From contig NZ_PPPU01000019.1 in the NCBI RefSeq assembly GCF_006483455.1, positions 1 through 64,000 on the forward strand: a stretch of 64,000 nt of DNA, read 5' to 3'. The notes below the pieces were generated by a model that searched no databases, was not told where the DNA came from, and worked only from the letters and a program-made list of their open reading frames with translations. The stretch is from Methylomonas koyamae. GTDB taxonomy: Bacteria > Pseudomonadota > Gammaproteobacteria > Methylococcales > Methylomonadaceae. Position 1 is the first letter of the stretch. The number at the start of each line of letters is the position of its first letter. The position numbers and the translations under genes were made by a program. This document shows positions 41,293 to 49,784 of this stretch, in pieces.

Positions 41293-42763
41293 TCCGACGC
41301 TTGCCCAGTACCGGCCGCAGGTCCAGCCAGTACGCCAGCGCCAGATAAATCAGCATACCCAAACTGCCGCAAAGCCAAACATCCCATTGGTATTGCGCCA
41401 CCGCGTAACGGTCGGCGCCATACAGGCCCAGCCCCAACGCAAAGTAAAACCCGATCTTGAGCAACGGGTAATCGACCGGATAGTAAATCCGGCCCAAGCC
41501 CCAGGACAACGACACCATAAATCCATAACAAACCAGCGTGGCCCAGGCGGCACCAACGTAGCCGTACTCCGGAATCAGCAGGATATTCAACGCCACTGTG
41601 ACGCCGGCACCGGCCAGCGCCACCCAGGCGCCGAGGCCGGTGCGGTCGCTCAGTTTGTACCAGACCGACAAGTTGACGTAGATGCCGAGCAGCAAATTCG
41701 CGATCAACAAGATCGGCACCACGGCCAGCCCATGGCGAAATTCGGCGCCGATGAAATATTGGAACAGGTCGATGAACAAGGCCACCAGCAAAAAGATCGA
41801 CACGCCGGCAATCACGAAATATTTCATCACCAAGGCATAGGCGCGTTTAGCGTCGTCCCGGCCGGCATAAGAAAAGAAAAACGGCTCGCCGGCATAACGG
41901 AAGGCTTGCACGAACAAGGTCATCAGAATCGATAACTTGTAACAGGCGCCGTAAATGCCCAACTGTTGCAGATTGGTTTGCAGATCGTACGGCAACAGCA
42001 GCTTCAAAATCGCCCGGTCCAGCATTTCGTTGACCATGCCGGCCAGACCGATCACGATCATCGGCAGCGAGTAGCGCAGCACCGGCGCCAATACCGCCCG
42101 CTCCAAAACAAACGGCACGGCGCGGAACTGCGGCAGCAGCAGCAGCAATTTAGCGGCGCTGGCCACCAGATTGGCGATAAAGATGTAACCGACGCCGACT
42201 TGTGGGTCGTAGTAACGGCCGATCATGCTATCCGGCCAAATTGCCGCCAGTTTGGGCCAGAGCAGTAACAGCAATAAATTCAAACCGATGGCGATCAGAA
42301 TCTCGGCCATTTTGATGCAGGCAAAGCGCCAGGCCCGATTCTCGGCCCGCAGCTTGGCGAACGGCAAAGCCGACAAGGCGTCCAGCGCCAGTATCCAGGC
42401 AAACCAGAGCGGATATTCCGGATGCTGCGGGTATTGCAACCAGGCCGCCAAATCGTCCCGCCATAACCAGACGCCGCCGGCAAAAGCCAAATTGGCGAGC
42501 AGCAACAGGCTCAGCGCGTTGCGGTAAACCCGTTCGTCGGCGAATTCCGGCCGCTGCCGAAAGCGGAAATAGCCGGTTTCCAGGCCCAATACCAGCAGCA
42601 CGGCGACAAAGCCGGCATAGGCGTAGAACTCCGAGACGACGCCGTATTCGCCGGTGCTGAAGGTATAGGTATAAAGCGGCACCAACAGGTAATTCAGGAA
42701 GCGGCCGAGGATACTGCTCAGGCCGTAAACGGCGGTTTGGGATACGAGTTGGCGTAATGACAT
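41282..42763 (-). CDS. polysaccharide/lipid-linked oligosaccharide flippase-like protein (Wzx/MATE)
   Basis: 493 residues with 12 or more transmembrane helices. The start SLRQLVSQTAVYGLSSILGRFLNYLLVPLYT is the typical Wzx/MVIN-type beginning with Tyr-rich turns. Later helices include MIVIGLAGMVNEMLDRAILKLLLP and FRYAGEPFFFSYAG, as in Polysacc_synt flippases. It would move a lipid-linked glycan across the inner membrane. No glycosyltransferase or polymerase genes are around it, so the glycan cannot be told. The convergent HDOD gene overlaps the 3' end by 11 bases. Confidence 0.88.
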   Translation of the reverse strand: MSLRQLVSQTAVYGLSSILGRFLNYLLVPLYTYTFSTGEYGVVSEFYAYAGFVAVLLVLGLETGYFRFRQRPEFADERVYRNALSLLLLANLAFAGGVWLWRDDLAAWLQYPQHPEYPLWFAWILALDALSALPFAKLRAENRAWRFACIKMAEILIAIGLNLLLLLLWPKLAAIWPDSMIGRYYDPQVGVGYIFIANLVASAAKLLLLLPQFRAVPFVLERAVLAPVLRYSLPMIVIGLAGMVNEMLDRAILKLLLPYDLQTNLQQLGIYGACYKLSILMTLFVQAFRYAGEPFFFSYAGRDDAKRAYALVMKYFVIAGVSIFLLVALFIDLFQYFIGAEFRHGLAVVPILLIANLLLGIYVNLSVWYKLSDRTGLGAWVALAGAGVTVALNILLIPEYGYVGAAWATLVCYGFMVSLSWGLGRIYYPVDYPLLKIGFYFALGLGLYGADRYAVAQYQWDVWLCGSLGMLIYLALAYWLDLRPVLGKRRING

Positions 42764-42818
42764 GGATCGATAGTGTCGACGAAAGCCGCGGTGCGGCCGG
42801 TGGAGCTATTGTATGCGG

Positions 42819-43406
42819 TTAAGCCGGTGCGGCGGGACCGGACTGCGCGCAGGCATGTTCGATCAAGATCTCGGCGGCTTCGCGAGCGGCGCGCATCGGC
42901 GCCGAACCGCGCTGCATCTGTTCCCGCACCAGTGCACCGGCAATCAGCATCGATAAATGTTTGGACAAATTATCCGGATCGCGAGCGCCGGCCTCGGCGG
43001 CCAGCGTCGCCAGCAAGCGGCGAAAACCTTCGGAGAACTCGGCAGCCGCCAGTTGCACCGGGCTGCCGGCCTCGGCGAATTCGGCCGAGGCATTGATGAA
43101 CGGGCAGCCGCGAAAGGCCGGGCTGGCTTGCAGCCGTTCGAACACGTCGAATACGGCCAGCAGCTTTCGCTGCGGATCGTCGCCGGCTTGGGCCAGTTCC
43201 GCTTCGATAACCTCCTGTAAATTGGCCCGGCTTTTAGTCAAATGCGCGACCACCAAGTCGTCCTTGGACGGAAAATATTTATACAGGCTCATCTTGGTGG
43301 TGCCTGCGGCCTTGACGATGGCATCGACGCCAGTGGTTTTTATCCCTTGGCTGTAAAACAGTTCCGAAGCGACGTCGAGGATATGTTGCTGAAGATTACG
43401 GGCCAT
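42819..43406 (-). CDS. TetR family transcriptional repressor
   Basis: 195 residues from ATG 43406 (MARNLQQHILDVASELFY). N-terminal HTH: GIKTTGVDAIVKAAGTTKMSLYKYFPSKDDLVVAHL (about 21-55), typical TetR. The C-terminal domain begins RANLQEVIEAELAQ and contains a Cys in FRGCPFINASAEF, similar to the AcnR/NemR-like repressors that respond to electrophiles through Cys. It is divergent from a glutathione S-transferase gene, with two GACCGGTC operators between them, so it should repress the GST and itself until an electrophile binds. Confidence 0.92.
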   Translation of the reverse strand: MARNLQQHILDVASELFYSQGIKTTGVDAIVKAAGTTKMSLYKYFPSKDDLVVAHLTKSRANLQEVIEAELAQAGDDPQRKLLAVFDVFERLQASPAFRGCPFINASAEFAEAGSPVQLAAAEFSEGFRRLLATLAAEAGARDPDNLSKHLSMLIAGALVREQMQRGSAPMRAAREAAEILIEHACAQSGPAAPA

Positions 43407-43443
43407 ACGCAGATATTTGCAAAAACGGAGTTGCAACTATACC

Positions 43444-43481
43444 GACCGGTCTGTATTATTGCAACAGACTGACCGGTCTGT
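43444..43481. promoter_or_regulatory. twin TetR operators between repressor and GST genes
   Basis: GACCGGTCTGT occurs at 43444-43454 and again at 43471-43481, 27 bases apart start to start. Each contains the perfect palindrome GACCGGTC; the second is extended (CAGACTGACCGGTCTG). A TATTATT sequence between them can serve as the -10. The spacing and symmetric sites are what a dimeric TetR repressor would bind on both sides of a divergent promoter. Confidence 0.75.
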
Positions 43482-43515
43482 TCTGAAAACACTTTTACTT
43501 GATGGAGATCATTCG

Positions 43516-44166
43516 ATGATTACTTTATACGGCATAGCAATCAGCAACTATTACAACAAAGTCAAACTGGCGTTGATGGAAAAGGAAATCGCCTTCGTCG
43601 AGGAAGCCTTACGCCCGAGCCAAACCGAAGCGGTGTTGAAACGCTCGCCGCTGGGCAAGGTTCCGTTCATCAAAACCGCAGAGGGCTATTTGTCGGAATC
43701 GCAGGCGATTTTGGAATACCTGGAAGACGCGTTTCCGCAACATCCGCTGTATCCGGCAAACGGATTCGAACGCGCTAAATGCCGGGAGTTTATCCAGCAC
43801 ATCGAGCTGAACGTGGAACTGATTGCCCGCCGTCTGTATGCGGAAGCGCTATTCGGCGGCAGCGTGTCGCAGGAGACCAAGGATGAAGTCCGGCAAAAAC
43901 TCGACACCGGTTTGGCCGGCTTGGCCAAAATGTTGAAACTAGCGCCTTACGCGCTGGGCGATTCGTTCACCGCTGCGGATGTCGTCGCCTGGCCGCATTT
44001 GCAACTGGTCGGCTTCGCCACCCAAAAGATTTACGGCGAAAACCTGGTCAACAGCCACATTCCGGGCATCGAGAGCTATATGCAACTGATCGAAAGCCGG
44101 CCTCACGCGCAAATCGTAGCCGCCGACCGCGCTGCAGCGCTGGCGGCGTTTTTCGGCAATCAGTAA
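43516..44166 (+). CDS. glutathione S-transferase
   Basis: 216 residues. ATG 43516 has GGAG nine bases before it; the frame reaches further up but crosses the operators. Thioredoxin-fold half: LYGIAISNYYNKVKLALMEKEIAFVEEALR, SPLGKVPFI (cis-Pro) and YLSESQAILEYLED (Ser of the glutathione gamma-Glu site). Helical half: RAKCREFIQHIELNVELIARRLY and YALGDSFTAADVVAWPHL with the N-capping box. It joins glutathione to electrophiles. The divergent TetR gene with twin operators explains its likely induction by electrophilic compounds. Confidence 0.92.
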   Translation: MITLYGIAISNYYNKVKLALMEKEIAFVEEALRPSQTEAVLKRSPLGKVPFIKTAEGYLSESQAILEYLEDAFPQHPLYPANGFERAKCREFIQHIELNVELIARRLYAEALFGGSVSQETKDEVRQKLDTGLAGLAKMLKLAPYALGDSFTAADVVAWPHLQLVGFATQKIYGENLVNSHIPGIESYMQLIESRPHAQIVAADRAAALAAFFGNQ

Positions 44167-44398
44167 CCGGCCTTTAGCCGCTGGCTTCGAGCGCTTCGAA
44201 TCCGGCGGCGCAAGCCAGTTGCGCTGTTTTGCGTAGCCTTCTCCAGTCAAATTCCACTAAAAATCGCAAATGTGAATTGCGATGGCAAGCCTGCAACCGC
44301 TAGCGGAGGTAATGAACTACGTTGAAAAGAAAAGCTCGCTCAGCACACGCGACTTTTTCTGTATCATCATCCGGACCACAACCCACCAAATCGCCAGT

Positions 44399-44680
44399 AT
44401 GCAGTATGTTTTGATTATTCACGAGGTCGAGTCTTATCCGGCATGGAAGACCATTTTCGACCAAGCGGCGGGCATCAGAAAAAGTGCCGGCGAAATCAGT
44501 TACCAATTGCTACGCTATGACGAGGATGCGAACAACATCGTCCATTTTTCGCAGTGGTCTTGTTTGGAAAAGGCCCGCCGCTTTTTCGAATCGGCGGAAC
44601 TGCTGGAAATCCGCAAGCGCGCCGGAGTGAAAGCGCCCAATTTTATTTATTTGCACGAGCTAGAACGTTGTACGCTGTAG
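44399..44680 (+). CDS. ABM-like small monooxygenase/dimeric alpha-beta barrel protein
   Basis: 93 residues from ATG 44399 (MQYVLIIHEVESYPAWKTIFDQA). The pattern YVLIIHEVESYPAWKTIFDQAAGIRK ... LLRYDEDANNIVHFSQWSCLEKARRFFES is that of dimeric alpha-beta barrel proteins with an ABM-like fold; the W-F-E contacts suit substrate binding in a dimer cleft. It is followed 39 bases later by another ABM-type gene, so the two probably act together. Substrate unknown. The frame is open upstream to 44282 but has no good start. Confidence 0.7.
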   Translation: MQYVLIIHEVESYPAWKTIFDQAAGIRKSAGEISYQLLRYDEDANNIVHFSQWSCLEKARRFFESAELLEIRKRAGVKAPNFIYLHELERCTL

Positions 44681-44719
44681 CACCGCGCTTTACCGCCGCG
44701 ATTCGCTTTTGGAGTTCGT

Positions 44720-45019
44720 ATGCTTGAAGTGGCCATTCTCGATATTATTCCGGGCAAAGAGACCGATTTCGAGGCGGCATTTGCGGTCGCATCGGCCATC
44801 ATTGCCAATAGCCCGGGCTATATCTCGCACCAACTGCAACGCTGCGTAGAAAATGAGAGCCGCTATATTCTGTTGGTGAACTGGCAAACCCTGGAAGCGC
44901 ATACCATCGGCTTTCGTTCGTCGCCCGAATATCGGGAATGGGCAAGGTTACTACACCATTTTTACAGTCCATTTCCAACAGTGGAGCACTACCAACTGGT
45001 TCTTCAACCAGGAAGCTAA
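44720..45019 (+). CDS. antibiotic biosynthesis monooxygenase (ABM) family protein
   Basis: 99 residues. EVAILDIIPGKETDFEAAFAVASAIIANSPGYISHQLQRCVENESRYILLVNWQTLEAHTIGFRSSPEYREWARLL is a clean ABM pattern: beta strand, helix, beta hairpin with SRYILLVNW, and the RSSPEYREW helix. Such proteins oxidise small aromatic or quinone-like compounds without cofactor, or act as heme-degrading or stress proteins. It follows the related gene by 39 bases. GGAG lies seven bases before the ATG. Confidence 0.8.
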   Translation: MLEVAILDIIPGKETDFEAAFAVASAIIANSPGYISHQLQRCVENESRYILLVNWQTLEAHTIGFRSSPEYREWARLLHHFYSPFPTVEHYQLVLQPGS

Positions 45020-45066
45020 CCTAGCGCCCAATTATCCCTTCACTCACTCCAGGCAACCCAACCCAG

Positions 45067-45561
45067 ATGCAGATCCGAGAAGCCGAAATATCCGATGCCG
45101 CAACCCTGTTGCGCTTGTTCAACCAACTCGATGCCGAAACCGATTTCATGCTGTTCGAACCCGGCGAACGCCAAACCACCGAGTCCGAACAACAGGCGAT
45201 CATCGCGGCGTTTGCCCAAAGCGAGCGGCGTTTTATGTACGTCGCCGAAACGGCAGGCGACATAATCGGTTTTTGCGTGCTGGTGGGCAATCAACAGCGG
45301 CGGAACGCACATACGGCATCGCTGGTGATCGGCGTGGTCAAGTCGCATTGGCGGCACGGTGTCGGCGCGAAGCTGTTGGAAGCCGTGATCGGCAAAGCCG
45401 ATACGGCCGGAATCGAACGCATAGAACTAACCGTGCGCACCGACAACCAGGCTGCGCTGGCGCTGTATCAAAAGCTCGGGTTCGCGATCGAGGGCGAAAG
45501 AATGGGTTCGCTTAACATCGGCGGCAACAGGGTTGACGAATTCTATATGGCCAGGGTTTGA
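45067..45561 (+). CDS. GNAT family N-acetyltransferase
   Basis: 164 residues. GNAT core: MQIREAEISDAATLLRLFNQLDAET (N-terminal strand and helix), FMYVAETAGDIIGFCVLVG, ASLVIGVVKSHWRHGVGAKLLEAVIG (the acetyl-CoA Q/RxxGxG/A motif as RHGVGAKL) and IELTVRTDNQAALALYQKLGFAIEGERMG (the NxxAxxLYxKxGF block). Resembles the RimI/PaiA-type ribosomal or small-molecule acetyltransferases; the substrate cannot be named. It lies 47 bases after the ABM gene and is likely in the same operon. Confidence 0.9.
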   Translation: MQIREAEISDAATLLRLFNQLDAETDFMLFEPGERQTTESEQQAIIAAFAQSERRFMYVAETAGDIIGFCVLVGNQQRRNAHTASLVIGVVKSHWRHGVGAKLLEAVIGKADTAGIERIELTVRTDNQAALALYQKLGFAIEGERMGSLNIGGNRVDEFYMARV

Positions 45562-45776
45562 CGATGCGTTGTTTAGGATCATCGGCCTAAGCCGACCGGA
45601 ACCACAGGAATTGCGTTTGGAATGGGCGAAATAGCCTACGCGCCAAGAATGCGACCTTATCCCGTATAGCAGCAGATTGACCCGGCGCCGAATTAGGGCC
45701 GGCCAAAACACTATCGCTAGCCGCTAGCCGGGCACTGTAGCCGACGGGCGCCAAGCCAGCTTTCGTCCGGACCGGA

Positions 45777-46577
45777 TCAATAAACCGACCCGGCATCCAT
45801 TTTCTCGCGTAACGCGTCCAGATATTCCGGACCCACCGCGAGTTCGTGCCCGGAATCCTTCAGCGCGACCTTGTAGACTTCGTTCTCGCCCGGCCGCGGC
45901 CGCAAGCTGCGGATCTGGCGGATATTCACCAAGTGGCTGCGATGAATCTGCACCAAGCCCAGTCCGGGGTATTTGTGCTCCCACTCCTTTAGTGCGCCGT
46001 AAACGCCGTCCAGAGCCGTGCCGTTACTGAGCTGGATACGCAAACTGTTGGCGGCGTTATTTTTGGCGACAAATACGATTTCCTGCGGATCGACGTATTC
46101 GACATGGGTTTCGCGCTCGTCGAAGCGGTTGACGATGCGGTGGCGGATTTTGATTCGCTGCGGCAAGGCTGCGCCAGCGACTGCGGTCTGCACCGCCTGG
46201 CGCCGAATCCAGTTCAAGGCTTCGTCGACCTTGGCATCGTCCAGCGGTTTCAACAAATAATGGGCCGGATGCAGCCGGTGCGCCTCTACCGCGGTCTGCG
46301 GATGACCGGTGATGAAGACGATCCACGGCGCGGCCGGCAAGCTGTTGATGGCGTAAGCCAGGTCCAGCCCGGCGCGCTCGCCTTCGGTCTGAATGTGGAT
46401 ATCCAGAAACACGCCACTGATATTCCTATCGGCTTGCAAAGCCGCCCAGGCGTCCCGTGCGCCGGCCGCCTCGGCCACCGGTTCGAAATCCGGATGCCGG
46501 CGGCGCAAAATATCTTTCAGTTCGTCGCGGGCCAGATATTCGTCGTCGACGAGCAATATGCGTTGTTTGGCTACCAT
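45777..46577 (-). CDS. LytTR-family response regulator
   Basis: 266 residues from ATG 46577. Receiver domain: ILLVDDEYLARDELKDILRR, acceptor Asp in GVFLDIHIQTEGE, IVFITGHPQTAVEAHRLHPAHYLLKPLDD (conserved Lys). C-terminal LytTR DNA-binding domain: HVEYVDPQEIVFVAKNNAANSLRIQLSNG, then FVQIHRSHLVNIRQIRSLRP. Its ATG overlaps the sensor kinase stop by seven bases (ATGGTAG), so both are translated together. The pair is a LytS/LytTR (YehT/AlgR-like) system; LytTR regulators often control cell-envelope or uptake genes. Confidence 0.93.
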   Translation of the reverse strand: MVAKQRILLVDDEYLARDELKDILRRRHPDFEPVAEAAGARDAWAALQADRNISGVFLDIHIQTEGERAGLDLAYAINSLPAAPWIVFITGHPQTAVEAHRLHPAHYLLKPLDDAKVDEALNWIRRQAVQTAVAGAALPQRIKIRHRIVNRFDERETHVEYVDPQEIVFVAKNNAANSLRIQLSNGTALDGVYGALKEWEHKYPGLGLVQIHRSHLVNIRQIRSLRPRPGENEVYKVALKDSGHELAVGPEYLDALREKMDAGSVY

Positions 46578-47896
46578 GTTGTGGTCCTCTTCGGAATGGT
46601 CAAAACGACTTCGGTACCGTGACCCGGCCAACTATTGATGACCAGACAGGATTGGCGCGGAAAGGCCAGCTTCAGGCTGCGCTTCAGTTGATACAGGCCG
46701 CTACCGTTGCCGGCCGCGGATTCCACCGGCCGGTTGCCCAATTCTTTCAAGCGCGGGTCAGCAATGCCGCAACCGGTATCGCTGACCCGCAAGGTCAGGG
46801 TTGCGCCGTGGTCGACGCCGATGATGTCGATTTTCAACGGCCGGTTTTGGCCTTGCATCCCGTGCAACAGTGCATTCTCGGCCAAGGTTTGCAAACAACG
46901 TGGCGGTAGTTGGCATTGCAGCAGTTGCGGCGAGATATTGCGTTGGAATTGAAACGCGTCCGGAAAGCGCAGACGCTGGAAATCCAGGTAACGTTCGACT
47001 TGGGTAATTTCCTGTTGCAGCGAGATCGAATTGGCGCCGGTGTTGGTGCGGGTATCGTCCAGAAAACGCGCCAGTTTGACGACGTACTGCGCCGCGGCGT
47101 CGGGATCGCGCCGAATCAAGGCCTTGATCGCATTCAACGTGTTGTTCATGAAATGCGGTTCAATTTGCGCGTTCAAGGCCCGCAGTTCGGCTTGGCGCGC
47201 CTGATTGACCAAGCGGTCGCGCTCCAGATCCTGCATCACAAACAAGAACGACAACAAGCCGAAGGTATTGACCACCGCCACCGGCAGCGCGGTCTCCACC
47301 ACCAGCGCCAGCGCGTCGGCCATCGGCGTTACCAGCGCCAACAAAACCGCTTTTTGCATCAGAGTACCGAGCAAGGCGATGAATGCCGCACCGCGCAAAC
47401 GTTTGGCCAGGATCGGCCACCAGCGTACCGCCAACCCGGCCCAAACGCCCTGCAGCAGTGTCGCCACGGCGCTGGCTTCGCCGGCGAAACCGCCTAACAG
47501 GTAACGCTCGCCGCCCGCGGCGAGACCGGCGCCGAAGCCGATCCAGGGTCCGCCGGTGATGCCGGCCGCCAGCACCATCAAATCGCGAAACCCGATCACG
47601 GCCTGCGAATGTTTCAATGCATCCGACAAGTCCGCCGGCCAGGCGATGCGCTTGCCCAATTGGTGAATGTCCAACAAAAACCCGCTATGGGTGCCGATCA
47701 TCGCAAAGATGCCGAAAAACGCCGAACACACCAAACGGTTGCGCCACAGGTAGCTGTCGCCGCGCAAGGCCTGCCTGAGCCAGTCGATCCGAATCGATAC
47801 GTGGGCTGCAATCAACACCACGCACACCCGTTGGGACAGTTGCGCGGTATTGTCCAGCCAGTGGAACAGCATCTCGTTAGCGATGGGGTAGTGCAT
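46571..47896 (-). CDS. LytS-type sensor histidine kinase
   Basis: 441 residues. N-terminal helix, then a 5TM (5TMR_LYT-like) membrane sensor (RNRLVCSAFFGIFAMIGTHSG, VIGFRDLMVLAAGITGGPWIGFGAGLAAGGERYLLGGF and three more helices), then His_kinase: LNAQIEPHFMNNTLNAIKALIRRDPD, His near residue 247, and HATPase_c: RCLQTLAENALLHGMQGQ, VSDTGCGIADP and GSGLYQLKRSL. The partner LytTR gene follows with overlap. The sensor region resembles those that detect small ligands or changes in membrane potential. Confidence 0.92.
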   Translation of the reverse strand: MHYPIANEMLFHWLDNTAQLSQRVCVVLIAAHVSIRIDWLRQALRGDSYLWRNRLVCSAFFGIFAMIGTHSGFLLDIHQLGKRIAWPADLSDALKHSQAVIGFRDLMVLAAGITGGPWIGFGAGLAAGGERYLLGGFAGEASAVATLLQGVWAGLAVRWWPILAKRLRGAAFIALLGTLMQKAVLLALVTPMADALALVVETALPVAVVNTFGLLSFLFVMQDLERDRLVNQARQAELRALNAQIEPHFMNNTLNAIKALIRRDPDAAAQYVVKLARFLDDTRTNTGANSISLQQEITQVERYLDFQRLRFPDAFQFQRNISPQLLQCQLPPRCLQTLAENALLHGMQGQNRPLKIDIIGVDHGATLTLRVSDTGCGIADPRLKELGNRPVESAAGNGSGLYQLKRSLKLAFPRQSCLVINSWPGHGTEVVLTIPKRTTTW

Positions 47897-48270
47897 GGCG
47901 TGTCCTTGTTTTGCTTATTTCCGACTATTCCGTTCCGGCCATCCGCTAACGTAGCGGCAGTTGGCCAAAATCGGGTACGACTTCAACAAACCCGGCTTAA
48001 CGCCAGATTAAAACCGGACTGACATTTATCTTCCGCCGCCGGCAAGGCCGTTGCCGGATTTCGCCACCGTTTCCCGGCGTTTGAACATCGATTGCCGCCT
48101 TTTCGTTCAGCCGGGCTGGCGCTTGGCTGCCGATGCTAAATACTGCCGGCGCGGCTGAAGCAAAACACCGGGTACTCGACAACACCGGCAAACCCAGGTT
48201 GAAAAACGACGAACCATCCGCCGCTCGCGGCAACCGCGGCCGTAACATAACAACCCATATCGGAGGCACC
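47897..48270. other. intergenic between divergent kinase and GH17 genes
   Basis: About 370 bases, the promoter region of two divergent units. A perfect hairpin CCGCTA-ACG-TAGCGG lies at 47943-47957. The frame open on the plus strand up to the GH17 gene has no credible start and the ATG at 48271 has its own ribosome site. No gene is seen. Confidence 0.4.
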
Positions 48271-49275
48271 ATGAAACGCTCATTAGTTTTGTTGCTCTTG
48301 CAACTGTTTCTCGCCGACTACGCGCAAGCCCAGGCTTCCCAGCCGCCGCCGGAGCAAGTGCAATTCGGCCGGGAGACACTGCAATGCGCTGCGTTCAGCC
48401 CTTACGTCGGCAGCCTGACGCCGGAGCACGGTCCGCCGCCGTCCCGGCAATTGATAGACGGTCTGCTCGACCAGCTTATCGAGCAAACCCCATTTCGCTG
48501 CATCATGACTTACGGCGTCATCAATGGCCTCGGCGAAGTATTCGCCTCGGCCCAAACCCGCCATCTTAAAGTCATCGCCATCGTCTGGCTGGACAAGGAT
48601 ATAGCGATGAATACCCGCTCCATCGCCGCCGGCATCGAAACGGCCAAATCCTACCCGGAGACGATTATCGCTATGAGCTGCGGCTCGGAAGTCCGCACCC
48701 GCCACGGCAACCGTTTCGACGGCGAAATCTTGCGCTGCATAGACAGTTTGCGCCGGGCCGGGGTCCGCCAGCCGCTCACAACCATCGACACCTGGTGGGA
48801 ATGGTGCGACCGCAGCCTGACCTGCCGGCCTACCTTGTTTGCCGACAAGGTGGACTGGATAGGCACCAATATTTTTCCGTGGTGGGAGAATAAATTTTCG
48901 CCGATTCACTCCTGCACGACCGCGGAACAAGCCGCCGATTTCCATATAGCCCGGGTTGAGGATCTACGCCGGACCTATCCCGGCAAAGACGTGGTGATTA
49001 CCGAATTCGGCTGGCCGAACGGCCCGGAAGGCGGCTCGGAAACCAATCGCCACACCGGCCAACGCTGCGGGATCGCCAACTCGGAAAATCAGGCCTTGGT
49101 GGTGCGTTCCACCTTCGAAAAACTGGCGGAACGGGGGTGGTCCGGCGTCGTGTTCGAAGCCTTCTCCGAAAACTGGAAACCGGGCAGCGAAGGGATTTTC
49201 GGTAGTTTTTGGGGGCTATGCCAAGGCCTGGAACCTTATTCCTGCCTGCAACCGTTCGCCGGCAACGAACATTGA
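48271..49275 (+). CDS. exported GH17-like beta-1,3-glucan hydrolase
   Basis: 334 residues from ATG 48271 (GGAGG seven bases before). Signal peptide MKRSLVLLLLQLFLADYAQA, cleavage after AQA. The mature part has the GH17 (TIM-barrel) signature: PFRCIMTYGVINGL, IAIVWLDKD, YPETIIAMSCGSEVRTR (general acid Glu in the SCGSEV segment, where NEV is typical), VDWIGTNIFPWWENKF and DVVITEFGWPNGP (nucleophile Glu in TEFGW). Family members cleave beta-1,3-glucan or transfer it. It is divergent from the LytS/LytTR system that may control it. Ends at a strong hairpin (49293-49322). Confidence 0.88.
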   Translation: MKRSLVLLLLQLFLADYAQAQASQPPPEQVQFGRETLQCAAFSPYVGSLTPEHGPPPSRQLIDGLLDQLIEQTPFRCIMTYGVINGLGEVFASAQTRHLKVIAIVWLDKDIAMNTRSIAAGIETAKSYPETIIAMSCGSEVRTRHGNRFDGEILRCIDSLRRAGVRQPLTTIDTWWEWCDRSLTCRPTLFADKVDWIGTNIFPWWENKFSPIHSCTTAEQAADFHIARVEDLRRTYPGKDVVITEFGWPNGPEGGSETNRHTGQRCGIANSENQALVVRSTFEKLAERGWSGVVFEAFSENWKPGSEGIFGSFWGLCQGLEPYSCLQPFAGNEH

Positions 49276-49292
49276 AGCAACAGGCTACTCAA

Positions 49293-49322
49293 GCAACGGT
49301 GGGGAACAAGCCCCACCGTTGC
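49293..49322 (+). terminator. strong hairpin after the GH17 gene
   Basis: GCAACGGTGGGG (49293-49304) pairs perfectly with CCCCACCGTTGC (49311-49322), loop AACAAG. The following sequence (CGGCAAACTC) lacks a T-run, so it may be a Rho-assisted or processing barrier rather than an intrinsic terminator. Confidence 0.5.
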
Positions 49323-49350
49323 CGGCAAACTCGATGGGCTTGTGTACAGA

Positions 49351-49503
49351 TCAGCAACGAAACTCCGGCAAAAATACCGATTTTGCTTTCCAGTTATCGC
49401 TCCAGCGTTTGTAAGCCTCCTTGGCGGAATGGCCGGCGCCGATCGCCAGCGGGCAAGAACAAACCCAGATATGTTTGATCAACTTCATCTTCGGTTTAGT
49501 CAT
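49351..49503 (-). CDS. 50-residue Cys-containing small protein
   Basis: ATG 49503 (MTKPKMKLIKH) is preceded by GGAG about ten bases upstream. The protein is polar with a WVCSCPLAIGAG segment (CxC) and a helical end KEAYKRWSDNWKAKSVFLPEFRC. It is small but protein-like and has a ribosome site. Family unknown. It faces the GH17 gene convergently. Confidence 0.45.
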   Translation of the reverse strand: MTKPKMKLIKHIWVCSCPLAIGAGHSAKEAYKRWSDNWKAKSVFLPEFRC

Positions 49504-49784
49504 GAGCGGATACTCCGTGTTGTTTGCAATTGGTTCGGGCGGCATTCTGGCCGCACTGCCTTACAAATTGCTTAACGAACCGACGCTTCAACGTGACTCA
49601 GGTCCGCTACCGGCACCAATATCAAGCCACTTTCACAGTCACGCGACATGCAATATTTTTTGTTTTACTTCGACTAGATAGCAAAAATTTGACGGACTTA
49701 TAACGCTAGAGTAGATTGCAAAAGCCTTCGCCTCAAAAGCTTACGCTGTTTCGCTCAGAGGCTCTCAACTACACAGGAGGTTTT

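Noticed and set aside
49421-49681. Plus-strand frame opposite the small Cys-containing gene
   Set aside because: Weaker start and no ribosome site; the minus-strand frame has both.
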